A program made the position numbers and the translations under genes. A stretch of 18,440 nucleotides of DNA from CAYSRM01 sp964543205 (GTDB taxonomy: Bacteria > Verrucomicrobiota > Kiritimatiellia > UBA8416 > CAYSRM01), in the NCBI GenBank assembly GCA_964543205.1, contig CAZIXB010000021.1, positions 1 through 18,440 of the forward strand, in the 5' to 3' direction. Under the pieces are notes generated by a model. That model had not been told where the DNA came from. It saw only the letters and a list, made by a program, of their open reading frames with translations, and made no database searches. Each line of letters opens with the position of its first letter. Positions within the stretch are counted from its first letter, which is position 1. Below, one piece after another: positions 6,617 to 14,428 of this stretch.

Positions 6617-8968
6617 TCACCTTTCATAGCCGATCCAGAAAACAAACCGCTCGGTATCAGTCAGATCGTCATCTCTCCATAGCGGCCATGCCCAGTCTAT
6701 GCGTATAGGAAAACCCGGCACATCAAGCCTGACCCCGGCTCCGTAACTCGCGGCAAGTTCCTCAAGTTTGAACTCATACGAATCTCTCCACACATTGCCG
6801 ACGTCTACAAACGCTGCAAGCCGTATATTTGGAAGAACAGGCACCCAGTACTCAGCGGAAGCAAGAGCCAGGCTGTTGCCGCCAACCGTTCGATGGGGCA
6901 CATCGCCATCAACACCCAAATCCTCCTCCCTCACAACCTTGGGTCCTACATCCCGATATTCAAAACCCCTGATTGTGCGCCCACCGCCAAGAAAAAGCCT
7001 GTCACTGATTGTAACCTCGTCGGTCTCGCCGTAAGCTTCCACAACCTCGGCGCGAGCGCTCAGGGCAAACACATGATCCAGCCAAACCGGAATATAGTTG
7101 TTCACGCGTAAGCCAAGTTCATAAATATCGGTGTCAAAACCCAGTATCCCGCCGGTAATTTCAGCGAAAGCAACAGCCCTCGTCCCCTTCGTAGGCACAA
7201 ACGGACTGTTCCTGGTGTCATGTATCAGGCTAAGCCGCAAAGAACTTTGCAACACGTCTTTCTCTCGGGTGAAAAAATATCCTTCGCCGGTTTGGTCAAC
7301 ATAAAAATACTCATTTGTGTCGGTTACATCGCTGACAAAAGTTTTTTCAAGCCTGTATCGGGCCTGAATACTGTTCGGCCCGGCAAGACCTTTCCGGAGG
7401 CTCACCGCCCCGCCGGTCTGCTCAAGGTCGTAGTCATCATACGATAAAGTCTTGTTGTAGAGATCAACTCCCAGCGACAATTTACGGTCCATAAACCAAG
7501 GCTCAACAAAAGAAAGTTCATAACTTTCAGTGGTCGATCCGAATTCAGCAGACAACTTGAGTTTCTGACCGCCGCCAGTGAAATACGGCCAGCCGGTCAA
7601 ATCAAAATTACCCTGCTGGACCTGAACAAAACCAATAAGGTTTTCAACACTTGAGAATCCTGCCCCAACCATGAATTGACCGGTAGGCTTCTCTTCAACT
7701 TCAAATATCACATTTCGCTTCTTGCCTTCCCGCGTTTTCTCCGGATAGCTCCTGACACTGGAGAAAAAACCCAGATTCATCAACCGCTTTTCGCTGCGCT
7801 CTATGGCAACCTCGTCATACAGATCCCCGGGATAAACAAGCAATTCCCTGCGAATGACTTTGTCCCTGGTCTTGCTGTTTCCGCTTATATCAACATCGTG
7901 AATCCAAACCTTTTCACCTTCTGTTACTTCAAAAACTACATCAACAGTATTGACCGTCTCTCCAAGTTCCGTTGCCGGCCTGACTATAGTGTCAACATAC
8001 CCCCTCTTTCCGTAATAATCCCCTATAGCCGCTGCTGATTGTCGAATAGCATAGAGCGAAGCAACCTCGCCGGTCTTAATGCCCACCCTGCCCAGCAATG
8101 CCTGCTCCGGAAAAAGCTCCACTCCATCAATCCCGACTTCGCCTATCCTGTAACGGTCGCCTTCGTCAATTTCCACCTCAATGACAACACGCCCGTCGCT
8201 GTCAATTTTTCTCTCAGGCATTTGAACTTCGGCTCTCAGATAACCTTCAAAGGCGTACATCTGTTCAATTACAAGGCGCGCGGTTTCAAGCTCATTGGGA
8301 TCGAACTGCTTTTTCCTGAACCACTTGAAAGGATTATACCATGCAGGCTGCTCAAATGGTTTTCGAAGCTGGTTGTAGGATAAATGTTTATTACCCTTGA
8401 ATATCACCCTGTCTACCGGTTTAGGCTCTCCCTCGTCAATCCGGATACTCAACCCGGCCAACCTTTTCTTCTGGTCGATCATATCAATCTGCCAGTCAAT
8501 CCGGACGTCAGTGTAGTAGTCTTCGGCATACTTTTCTTTGAGCCTTTGGACAGCCAGAGCGACCACCTGGTCGTCGATCAGGTCTCCAGTCCAAAGGTCA
8601 ATGATTTCCCTGACCCTGGCAGCATCGAAATGATCCCCGCCGTCCACTGCAGCCCGAGCAGCAAGCTTCAGCCGGTTTTTTACGCTGTAAATTAAACGAA
8701 CCGTCTCGCCGCCTGAAGATTCAACCCGGACATTGACATGTGTAAACCTCCCGGTTTCCAACAGCGATTTGACATCGCGGGATATCCGGAAACGATCAAG
8801 TTCCCCGCCTGTCTCCGAGCCAATATGCGAAAGAATAAAAGATCTGTCAGTTTCTCCGGCGCCTCGGTTTTCAACAGCAATTTCAGCTATCGTCGCCCCG
8901 GACGCGGAAAACACAGCCGAAAGAACAAGAACAACCATCCATGTCAATACCCTGTACTTCAATTTCAT
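6617..8968 (-). CDS. bamA: Outer membrane protein assembly factor BamA
   Basis: Omp85-family insertase that folds beta-barrel proteins into the outer membrane. The 783-aa precursor has a signal peptide (about residues 1-25, ending near SASG) and a region from about 26 to 425 that reads as five POTRA domains (e.g. VDRVIFKGNKHL, IHDVDISGNSKTRDKVIRRE). A C-terminal 16-strand-type barrel follows from about 430. The conserved barrel-lumen motif is present as IRGF (about 666-669, in GGGRTIRGFEYRDVGP). The last residues are FVFWIGYER, without the usual terminal aromatic. The ATG overlaps the dnaB stop (ATGA), and the upstream sequence (GGTTCTGGG) is a poor ribosome site, so translation probably depends on coupling to dnaB. 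ompH follows after a 392-bp spacer. Confidence 0.96.
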   Translation of the reverse strand: MKLKYRVLTWMVVLVLSAVFSASGATIAEIAVENRGAGETDRSFILSHIGSETGGELDRFRISRDVKSLLETGRFTHVNVRVESSGGETVRLIYSVKNRLKLAARAAVDGGDHFDAARVREIIDLWTGDLIDDQVVALAVQRLKEKYAEDYYTDVRIDWQIDMIDQKKRLAGLSIRIDEGEPKPVDRVIFKGNKHLSYNQLRKPFEQPAWYNPFKWFRKKQFDPNELETARLVIEQMYAFEGYLRAEVQMPERKIDSDGRVVIEVEIDEGDRYRIGEVGIDGVELFPEQALLGRVGIKTGEVASLYAIRQSAAAIGDYYGKRGYVDTIVRPATELGETVNTVDVVFEVTEGEKVWIHDVDISGNSKTRDKVIRRELLVYPGDLYDEVAIERSEKRLMNLGFFSSVRSYPEKTREGKKRNVIFEVEEKPTGQFMVGAGFSSVENLIGFVQVQQGNFDLTGWPYFTGGGQKLKLSAEFGSTTESYELSFVEPWFMDRKLSLGVDLYNKTLSYDDYDLEQTGGAVSLRKGLAGPNSIQARYRLEKTFVSDVTDTNEYFYVDQTGEGYFFTREKDVLQSSLRLSLIHDTRNSPFVPTKGTRAVAFAEITGGILGFDTDIYELGLRVNNYIPVWLDHVFALSARAEVVEAYGETDEVTISDRLFLGGGRTIRGFEYRDVGPKVVREEDLGVDGDVPHRTVGGNSLALASAEYWVPVLPNIRLAAFVDVGNVWRDSYEFKLEELAASYGAGVRLDVPGFPIRIDWAWPLWRDDDLTDTERFVFWIGYER

Positions 8969-10416
8969 CCCAGAACCACATCTGCATCTTCAACGCCGCC
9001 GGCTAGTTCCTCTTCGGCGCCATCAACTCCAGTTTCCCTGTCTTCGAACCTGACATATTCCTCTTCAAAATTCAGCCGGATCTCTCCTGTAGGGCCGTTT
9101 CGCTGTTTAACCACATCGACAATCGAAAGCATTTCATCATCCCTTTCCTCGTCATCCGGATATTTACAGGGTCTGCGCAACATACATACCACGTCAGCAT
9201 CCTGCTCAATGGCCCCGGAATCCCTGAGATCTGACAGTTTCGGCCGAGCCACTTTATCTCTCTGCTCCGGCGCCCGGCTGAGCTGACTCAGCACAAGCAC
9301 AGGGATCCTCAGCTCCTTGGCCATAGCCTTAAGATTCCCGGATATGTTGGCAGTTTCTATCTGTCTACCCTGCCTGGAGTATTCCTTGGAATGAAGAAGT
9401 TGCAGGTAATCAATCATTATAAATTCAATGTCATATTTCTTCTTCATCCTCCGCGCCCGCGCCCTCAGCTCAACAACATCCAGTCCGCCGGTATCATCAA
9501 GGTATATCGGAGCCTTGGAAAGCACTGACGCTGCGGTAGTAAGCTTCGGATGCGCCACTGTCGCGGAAACACATCCGCTGGAAAGTTTGAATGCGGAAAC
9601 CTTTGCATGAGAGCATAACATGCGAAGCACAAGAGCTTCATGCGACATCTCAAGACTGAATATTCCAACCGGCCGTGGTTTTTTGTCAGGATCCTTGACT
9701 CCCAGCGCAACCCGCTCGGCTATATTCATGGCCAGTGACGTCTTACCCATAGACGGACGGGCGGCAAGAACAATCATCTCGCCGGGCCTTAAACCATGAA
9801 TCTTACTGTCAAGATTAACAAACCCTGTTGATATTCCGCTGAGCCCTCGATGTGTGCTGAGAATTTCTTCAACATGCTCCATGGTCTCCTTGACAGCCGT
9901 CTGCCAGGCAAGCATAAAGCCGTGCTGGCGTTCGGTAATCTCCATGAACGCCTGTTCGGTCTGGCCAAGAATATGGTCGGCGCTCTCTTCACCGCGATAA
10001 CAGGACTTTTCCGCATCCCTGGCACAGGCAATAATACAACGCAGAAGATGCCGCTGGCGAACGATATCAATGTAGTATTCCGCATGAGCAGAAGTCGGCG
10101 TGGAATCCACTATTCTTTCGAGAAACCCCACACCGCCAATGTCCTCTAAACGAGAAGCCGCCTTGAGCGCTTCGCTGAGAGTCACCAGATCCACCGCTGA
10201 ACCTGACTTGAAAACCTCCAGCATGAACTGATAGACGGTGGAATGAGCTGGCACGTAAAACGATTCCTGCGAGAGTTGGTTCTCTATGCAAAGGTCCATC
10301 ACTCGCGAAGAATCCAGCATAATGGAGCCAAGCACTCCCCTCTCGGCTTCCTCGCTGTAAGGGGGTAACCTATCCGTGCTTATAGCTCGAACAGAAGACA
10401 CGGACTCATTCGGCAT
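8965..10416 (-). CDS. dnaB: Replicative DNA helicase DnaB
   Basis: Hexameric 5'-3' helicase of the replication fork. The 483-aa protein has the N-terminal DnaB domain (about residues 18-118, LPPYSEEAERGVLGSIMLDS), a linker, and the RecA-like C-terminal ATPase. That ATPase shows Walker A AARPSMGKTS (218-227), Walker B IMIDYLQLL (about 333-341), LSQLSRAPE and DLRDSGAIEQDAD. No intein is present. The end is an acidic tail. The ATG is 5 bp after the rplI stop, with its GAGGAA Shine-Dalgarno inside the rplI end. Its own stop overlaps the bamA start by 4 bp. The rplI-dnaB order is widespread; dnaB-bamA is not. Confidence 0.97.
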   Translation of the reverse strand: MPNESVSSVRAISTDRLPPYSEEAERGVLGSIMLDSSRVMDLCIENQLSQESFYVPAHSTVYQFMLEVFKSGSAVDLVTLSEALKAASRLEDIGGVGFLERIVDSTPTSAHAEYYIDIVRQRHLLRCIIACARDAEKSCYRGEESADHILGQTEQAFMEITERQHGFMLAWQTAVKETMEHVEEILSTHRGLSGISTGFVNLDSKIHGLRPGEMIVLAARPSMGKTSLAMNIAERVALGVKDPDKKPRPVGIFSLEMSHEALVLRMLCSHAKVSAFKLSSGCVSATVAHPKLTTAASVLSKAPIYLDDTGGLDVVELRARARRMKKKYDIEFIMIDYLQLLHSKEYSRQGRQIETANISGNLKAMAKELRIPVLVLSQLSRAPEQRDKVARPKLSDLRDSGAIEQDADVVCMLRRPCKYPDDEERDDEMLSIVDVVKQRNGPTGEIRLNFEEEYVRFEDRETGVDGAEEELAGGVEDADVVLG

Positions 10417-10421
10417 GAGAT

Positions 10422-10874
10422 CTATTCCTCAACAACCCAGACTTTTACCGAGGTTTCGACCTCGGGATGCAGCTTTACAGGCACATCATAGACACCAAGC
10501 TCTTTTATCGGTTTTTCCCGCATGATCTGGTTTTTCCCGACATCTTCAATGCCTTGAGCTTTCAACGCATCAACAATATCAGCAGGCGAAATTGAACCGT
10601 AAAGCGTTTCTTCTTCGCCAACTTTGGCCGTAACAGTGCATGACACCGATCCAAGCCGATTAGCCAGTTCTTTGGCTTTCGCAAGCTCTTTTTCCGCATT
10701 GGCTTCTCGCTGTTCCCTTATCCTGGCCAGCTTCCTCCTGGTCGCGTCAGTTACAGGCGCGGCCACTTTCCTTGGGAGAAGATAGTTCCGGGCATAACCT
10801 TCTGAAACCTTCACCACGTCCCCTTCAACGCCAAGCCCGGGCTCTTCTTTCATAAGTATCACTTCAACAGACAT
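10422..10874 (-). CDS. rplI: 50S ribosomal protein L9
   Basis: Large-subunit protein L9 at the base of the L1 stalk. The 150-aa length is normal. MSVEVILMKEEPGLGVEGDVVKVSEGYARNYLLPRKVA gives the L9 signature region at residues about 13-40. A long helix (about 41-75, rich in E, K and A) and the C-terminal 23S-binding lobe follow. The ATG at 10874 is chosen over a preceding in-frame TTG because GGAGG lies 6 nt upstream. It sits 38 bp after rpsR and 5 bp before dnaB, in the conserved rpsF-ssb-rpsR-rplI-dnaB order. Confidence 0.97.
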   Translation of the reverse strand: MSVEVILMKEEPGLGVEGDVVKVSEGYARNYLLPRKVAAPVTDATRRKLARIREQREANAEKELAKAKELANRLGSVSCTVTAKVGEEETLYGSISPADIVDALKAQGIEDVGKNQIMREKPIKELGVYDVPVKLHPEVETSVKVWVVEE

Positions 10875-10912
10875 CAAAAACCTCCGTCTACGATCCTTGC
10901 CGTTAACTTCGC

Positions 10913-11131
10913 TTAACGAATCATTCCGACAACTCTGGCCCTGCGCACTGCCTTTTTTATCTGCCTTTGCTGCTTCGAGTTTGCGCCGGTCAGTCGCGCA
11001 GGCAGAATCTTGCCGTGAGGCGTTACAAAGTTGTTGAGAAATTCGTAATCATCAGGATTGATCTTCTCGACCCCCTTCAATGTATAGCGATTTCTCCTTC
11101 TGGATTTTCCTTTAAATCTTCTATCTTCCAT
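10913..11131 (-). CDS. rpsR: 30S ribosomal protein S18
   Basis: Small-subunit protein S18, which pairs with S6 on the platform of the 30S subunit. The 72-aa length is normal. It has a basic N-terminus (RRFKGKSRRRNRYTLKGVEKI) and the family core DYEFLNNFVTPHGKILPARLTGANSKQQRQIKKAVRRAR. No zinc-ribbon cysteines are present, so this is a Cys-free (C-minus) type. AAGGAG sits 6 nt before the ATG, and the gene starts 13 bp after the ssb stop. Its partner gene rpsF lies two genes upstream. Confidence 0.97.
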   Translation of the reverse strand: MEDRRFKGKSRRRNRYTLKGVEKINPDDYEFLNNFVTPHGKILPARLTGANSKQQRQIKKAVRRARVVGMIR

Positions 11132-11144
11132 GCTGTCTCCTTAA

Positions 11145-11591
11145 CTAAAAAGGCAGATTATCATCATCCGCCAGCTCTTCACCGGCTCCTGCGCTGTCAT
11201 CAACAGGGTTCTGTTCTTTTTCCTGTCCGCCCGGCTTTTCTCCATCCCCGAACGAAGACGACCGCGGAGAACCAAGAAACTGAACTCTGTCTGCAACAAC
11301 TTTCAGTTTACTGTTTTTCTGACCGTCCTTTTCCCACTGATCAAGACGCAAGCGCCCTTCAATAAGGACGGGGGAACCCTTGCCAAGATATTCTCCACAA
11401 GTTTCAGCCTGCCTGCCCCAGACATCAATGTCAACATAACAGACTTCTTCTTTGTCCTCGCCCTCGGAAGTGCGATATCTGCGGTTAACCGCCAGGCCCA
11501 GACCGGACACAGCCCGGCCCGAAGCCGTATATTTGACGTCAGGATCTCTTGTCAGGTTTCCCGCGAGCATTACACGATTTACAGAAACCAT
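11145..11591 (-). CDS. ssb: Single-stranded DNA-binding protein
   Basis: Binds and protects single-stranded DNA in replication, repair and recombination and recruits partners through its C-terminal tip. The 148-aa protein has an N-terminal OB fold (about residues 1-112; NRVMLAGNLTRDPDVKYT, YVDIDVWGRQAE, LIEGRLRLDQWEKDGQ). A Gly/Pro/Glu-rich linker follows, then the acidic tail ending DDDNLPF. The tip keeps the terminal Pro-Phe of the canonical DDDIPF but has Asn-Leu before it. The ATG shares one base with the rpsF stop codon (TAATG), and GGGAG is about 8 nt upstream, so it is coupled to rpsF. Confidence 0.97.
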   Translation of the reverse strand: MVSVNRVMLAGNLTRDPDVKYTASGRAVSGLGLAVNRRYRTSEGEDKEEVCYVDIDVWGRQAETCGEYLGKGSPVLIEGRLRLDQWEKDGQKNSKLKVVADRVQFLGSPRSSSFGDGEKPGGQEKEQNPVDDSAGAGEELADDDNLPF

Positions 11592-11953
11592 TATTTTTCT
11601 CCCTCTTCTTGCTGTGGTTCATTTTCAGCGTCCACCGCTTTTTCCTCAACATCCTCTGTCCGATGAATAATCTGAACCCTGAGAATCCCCTCCACGAATT
11701 TGAACCTGCTTCTCAGGCTTTCCACCTGCTCCGGCGACAAATCAAAATACATCCTGCGGTAATGCCCTGATTCATTCCCCGCCATGGGACGCGCAAAACG
11801 GCGCTTTCCAAGAGAAACAACTTTCTCAACATTTCCGCCATGCGCGGAAACTTCTTCGCCGATTTTTTCAACAACTTTCTCTATATTATCGTCTTCAAGC
11901 CTGCTCGAAAAAATGAACAGTCCTTCATATTGTCTCAAAGCGCTTTCACCCAT
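11591..11953 (-). CDS. rpsF: 30S ribosomal protein S6
   Basis: Small-subunit protein S6, binding partner of S18. RQYEGLFIFSSRLED, VEKVVSLGKRRFARPM and YRRMYFDLSPEQVESLRSRFKFVEGILRVQIIHR are characteristic. The acidic C-terminal extension (EEKAVDAENEPQQEEGEK) is common in this family. The ATG at 11953 gives 120 aa and has GGAG 9 nt upstream. Two further in-frame ATGs at 11974 and 11968 lie inside the pth end with weaker AAAGG sites, so a slightly longer N-terminus is possible. It overlaps pth by 8 bp with the chosen start and abuts ssb, forming a tightly coupled translational unit. Confidence 0.95.
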   Translation of the reverse strand: MGESALRQYEGLFIFSSRLEDDNIEKVVEKIGEEVSAHGGNVEKVVSLGKRRFARPMAGNESGHYRRMYFDLSPEQVESLRSRFKFVEGILRVQIIHRTEDVEEKAVDAENEPQQEEGEK

Positions 11954-12584
11954 TGTTGATGTCTCCATTGTCATTGCCTTTCACCGAAGCTATAGCCCCG
12001 TTATACTCGTTCATAGCGCTTTCAACGCCGCTGTCAATAATATGCCTTACAGCTTCCGCCGCCAGCTCAGCGGTTTTTTCAAGCGCTCTCTTCTCCTTGC
12101 CCCTAAAAGGCTTAATCACATAATCTGTAATGTCGCCTTTTACGTTGCCCCCGCCTACTCCAATCCTCAACCTCACAAAATCTTTTGTGCCCAACTCCCT
12201 GATCACAGATTCCAACCCGCGATGTCCTCCGCTACTGCCCCCGCTCCTGATTCGAAAACGGCCCATATCAAGATTAACATCGTCCACAACCACAAGCAAA
12301 GCCGATTCGGGCCACCCCTTCTTCCGAAGCAAAGCATTCAAAGAAGCGCCGCTTCTGTTCATATATGTCTGAGGCTCTACAAGAAGCAGAGGCCTGCCTG
12401 ACATATAAATCTTCGCAACCCTCGAGTTGATCCTGAAGCTTTTTCTGAACTTCACACGTTCCGCGGCAGCTAAAGATTCAACAACCATAAACCCCGCGTT
12501 GTGAGGCGAAGACACGTATCTTCTGCCTGGGTTACCCAGCCCCGCAACTACCTTTATACCCGCGGTATAACCTTGGCTATCCAT
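11946..12584 (-). CDS. pth: Peptidyl-tRNA hydrolase
   Basis: Releases tRNA from peptidyl-tRNA that drops off ribosomes. The 212-aa protein has GLGNPG (residues 15-20, N18), SPHNAGF (catalytic His28), TYMNRSG (N76) and VVDDVNLDMG (D101), matching the bacterial Pth active site. The helix motif normally written GGHNG, whose Asn contacts the tRNA in E. coli (N114), reads GGHRG here, so that position is Arg122. The N-terminus has about eight residues before the usual start of the family. No alternative start exists downstream, and the ribosome site (GGACGG) is weak. An extended -10 promoter lies about 50 bp upstream, so pth is probably the first gene of its transcript. It overlaps rpsF. Confidence 0.95.
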   Translation of the reverse strand: MDSQGYTAGIKVVAGLGNPGRRYVSSPHNAGFMVVESLAAAERVKFRKSFRINSRVAKIYMSGRPLLLVEPQTYMNRSGASLNALLRKKGWPESALLVVVDDVNLDMGRFRIRSGGSSGGHRGLESVIRELGTKDFVRLRIGVGGGNVKGDITDYVIKPFRGKEKRALEKTAELAAEAVRHIIDSGVESAMNEYNGAIASVKGNDNGDINNG

Positions 12585-12634
12585 GCGTGTAGACCGTCCG
12601 GAATATCCCTCTTGCCGCGAAACAGACTCTACTA

Positions 12635-12643
12635 ATTATAACA
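12635..12643 (-). promoter_or_regulatory. Extended -10 promoter upstream of pth
   Basis: The minus strand reads TGTTATAAT, a consensus -10 hexamer with the extended TGn motif, in the 91-bp spacer between ctc and pth. No good -35 is found at 16-18 bp, which extended -10 promoters tolerate. Predicted transcription would start near 12628 and serve pth-rpsF-ssb-rpsR-rplI-dnaB and probably bamA. Confidence 0.55.
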
Positions 12644-12675
12644 GTCGGAACGCAAGCACACATATACGCGGATAT

Positions 12676-13341
12676 TCAGGCCGTTTCTTCCTCGCTCTCC
12701 GCTCCGTCTTTATCTTTGCCAATAACTTCCGGTTCTGCCCCTTCTTCAGCCTCGCCTTCTTCCTCCTCCTCAACTTCGACATGAGGGGCTGCGACACTTG
12801 CTACGGCCACATCGGCGGGCGTAAGAATTGTCAGAGACGGATCCACTTTCAAATTCTCAACCATCAATGTATCGCCGATTTTCAATTCCGAAACATCAAC
12901 ATCAATAGACTCTACCAGGTCATTGGGAAGACATTCAACTTCCAGCTCGCGGATAAGATGCTCGATAACCCCGCCTTCATCGGTAACTCCCACCGGTTCA
13001 CCGACAAAATTGACCGGAATGCTGACGGTCATCTTCTTTGTCATTGATATCTCTAGAAAATCGACATGCAACACTTTGTCAGTAATGGGGTCATGCTGGA
13101 CTTCTTTTAAAAGCGCTTTCTTTGCGCTGCTGCCGTCTATATGAAGATCCATTATGAGACTTTCACTCGCGTGATGCGCCATCAGAAGCTCAAAATCATG
13201 CCGGTTCATCTTTATAAGACGCGAATCCCCGTTCCTCAGATTAAATACGCCGGGAACCAGCCCGGCATACCGCAGCCGTCTGGCTGAGTTTTTCCCTGTC
13301 TCTTCTCGTTTCTGCGCATTGAATTCTATTTTCTTTGCCAT
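12676..13341 (-). CDS. rplY: 50S ribosomal protein L25/CTC family
   Basis: 5S rRNA-binding L25 of the longer CTC (general stress protein) type. The N-terminal L25 domain spans about residues 1-92 (EFNAQKREETGKNSARRLRYAGLVPGV, LLKEVQHDPITDKVLHVDFLEI). The C-terminal CTC beta domain is about 95-185 (IPVNFVGEPVGVTDEGGVIEH, IDVDVSELKIGDTL). A strongly acidic tail follows. At 221 aa it matches CTC proteins, not the 94-aa E. coli L25. The ATG at 13341 (MAKKIEF) is preferred over an in-frame GTG at 13356 because GAGG lies about 10 nt before it. It is 19 bp downstream of prs, the usual prs-ctc-pth arrangement. Confidence 0.95.
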   Translation of the reverse strand: MAKKIEFNAQKREETGKNSARRLRYAGLVPGVFNLRNGDSRLIKMNRHDFELLMAHHASESLIMDLHIDGSSAKKALLKEVQHDPITDKVLHVDFLEISMTKKMTVSIPVNFVGEPVGVTDEGGVIEHLIRELEVECLPNDLVESIDVDVSELKIGDTLMVENLKVDPSLTILTPADVAVASVAAPHVEVEEEEEGEAEEGAEPEVIGKDKDGAESEEETA

Positions 13342-13360
13342 TTGGTTATGCCTCACTTAT

Positions 13361-14290
13361 TTACGGTTTAAACAAAGACGTGACCGACCGGTTCTCATGT
13401 ATCCTCAGCATCGCTTCGCCAAGAAGATCGGCGCAGGTCAAAATCGTAATGGGGAAATTTCCCTTATATTGCATGGGAACACTGTCGGTAGTTATAAGTT
13501 CTTTAATCTCTGACGCTTCCAGTCGCTCTCCTCCCTCTCCGCCAATCATGGCATGTGATACAACCGCGTAAATCTCGCCGGCTCCATGCTGTTTTAATAT
13601 CTTGGCTGATTCACAAAGAGTACCCGCCGTTGAAGTCAGATCGTCAACCATTACAACAGTCTTGTTCTCTACTTCTCCCACTATGTTCATGGCTACAACC
13701 TTGGTTGCGGATTTTCTGAACTTCGCTCCAAGAGCCAACCCGGCCTGAAGCATGTCTGCATAGGCAACAGCCATCTTAACCCCACCGGAATCCGGCGAAA
13801 CCACGACAATGTCATCTTCAATTCCAATACTCTTCAGGTACCGCACCATTACAGGCATCGCATAAAGATGGTCCACGGGTATATCAAAAAATCCCTGTAT
13901 CTGCTGCGCATGCAAATCCATCGTGAGGATACGCGTTGCTCCGGCAGCCACAAGCAGATTGGCCACCAGCTTGGCCGAAATCGGAACGCGGGGTTGATCC
14001 TTCCGATCCTGCCGGGCATACCCGTAATACGGAATCACCGCTGTTATTCTCGCCGATGACGCGCGCTTGGCCGCGTCTATCATCAAGAGTAGTTCCATCA
14101 AGGCTTCGTTCGGCGGACTACAGAGCGGCTGAACAATAAAAACATCCCTGCCCCTGACATTTTCCCTGATTTTGACGAAAATCTCCCCGTCAGGAAACCT
14201 GACAATATCTACTTCGCCAAGTTCAACCTTCAGGTACTTCGCAATTTTCTCCGCCAGAGGGCGGTTAGCATTTCCAGCAAAAACTCTCAT
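13361..14290 (-). CDS. prs: Ribose-phosphate pyrophosphokinase
   Basis: Makes PRPP from ribose 5-phosphate and ATP for nucleotide, histidine and NAD synthesis. The 309-aa length is normal. It shows FAGNANRPLAEKIA, VRFPDGEIFVKI, PYYGYARQDRK, DLHAQQIQGFFDIPVDHL (metal and ATP contacts), VVVSPDSGGV, and the PRPP-binding loop VVMVDDLTSTAGT. The ATG at 14290 gives the usual MRVFAGNAN start with GAGG 11 nt upstream. An in-frame ATG at 14311 with a GGGA site would add seven residues. The tRNA-Gln gene lies just upstream and ctc just downstream, a conserved neighbourhood (ispE, tRNA-Gln, prs, ctc, pth) in several phyla. Confidence 0.97.
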   Translation of the reverse strand: MRVFAGNANRPLAEKIAKYLKVELGEVDIVRFPDGEIFVKIRENVRGRDVFIVQPLCSPPNEALMELLLMIDAAKRASSARITAVIPYYGYARQDRKDQPRVPISAKLVANLLVAAGATRILTMDLHAQQIQGFFDIPVDHLYAMPVMVRYLKSIGIEDDIVVVSPDSGGVKMAVAYADMLQAGLALGAKFRKSATKVVAMNIVGEVENKTVVMVDDLTSTAGTLCESAKILKQHGAGEIYAVVSHAMIGGEGGERLEASEIKELITTDSVPMQYKGNFPITILTCADLLGEAMLRIHENRSVTSLFKP

Positions 14291-14354
14291 TACATGATTA
14301 TCCTCTATCATGTTTTCAGATTCCCGTTACTTTTCGCATTTTTTCTCCAGCCCA

Positions 14355-14428
14355 TGGTTGCCCGACTAGGACTCGAACCTAGACTCTGGCCTCCAAAGGG
14401 CCGTGTGCTACCATTACACCATCGGGCA
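14355..14428 (-). tRNA. tRNA-Gln (anticodon UUG), CCA encoded
   Basis: A full cloverleaf can be folded: acceptor TGCCCGA/TCGGGCA, D arm GTG..CAC, anticodon loop CTTTGGA with UUG at 34-36, and T arm CTAGG-TTCGAGT-CCTAG. Discriminator A and an encoded CCA (14355-14357) follow. The outermost anticodon-stem pair is C-A. Its 5' 50 nucleotides overlap the 3' end of ispE on the same strand. It is probably cotranscribed with ispE and prs. Confidence 0.95.
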
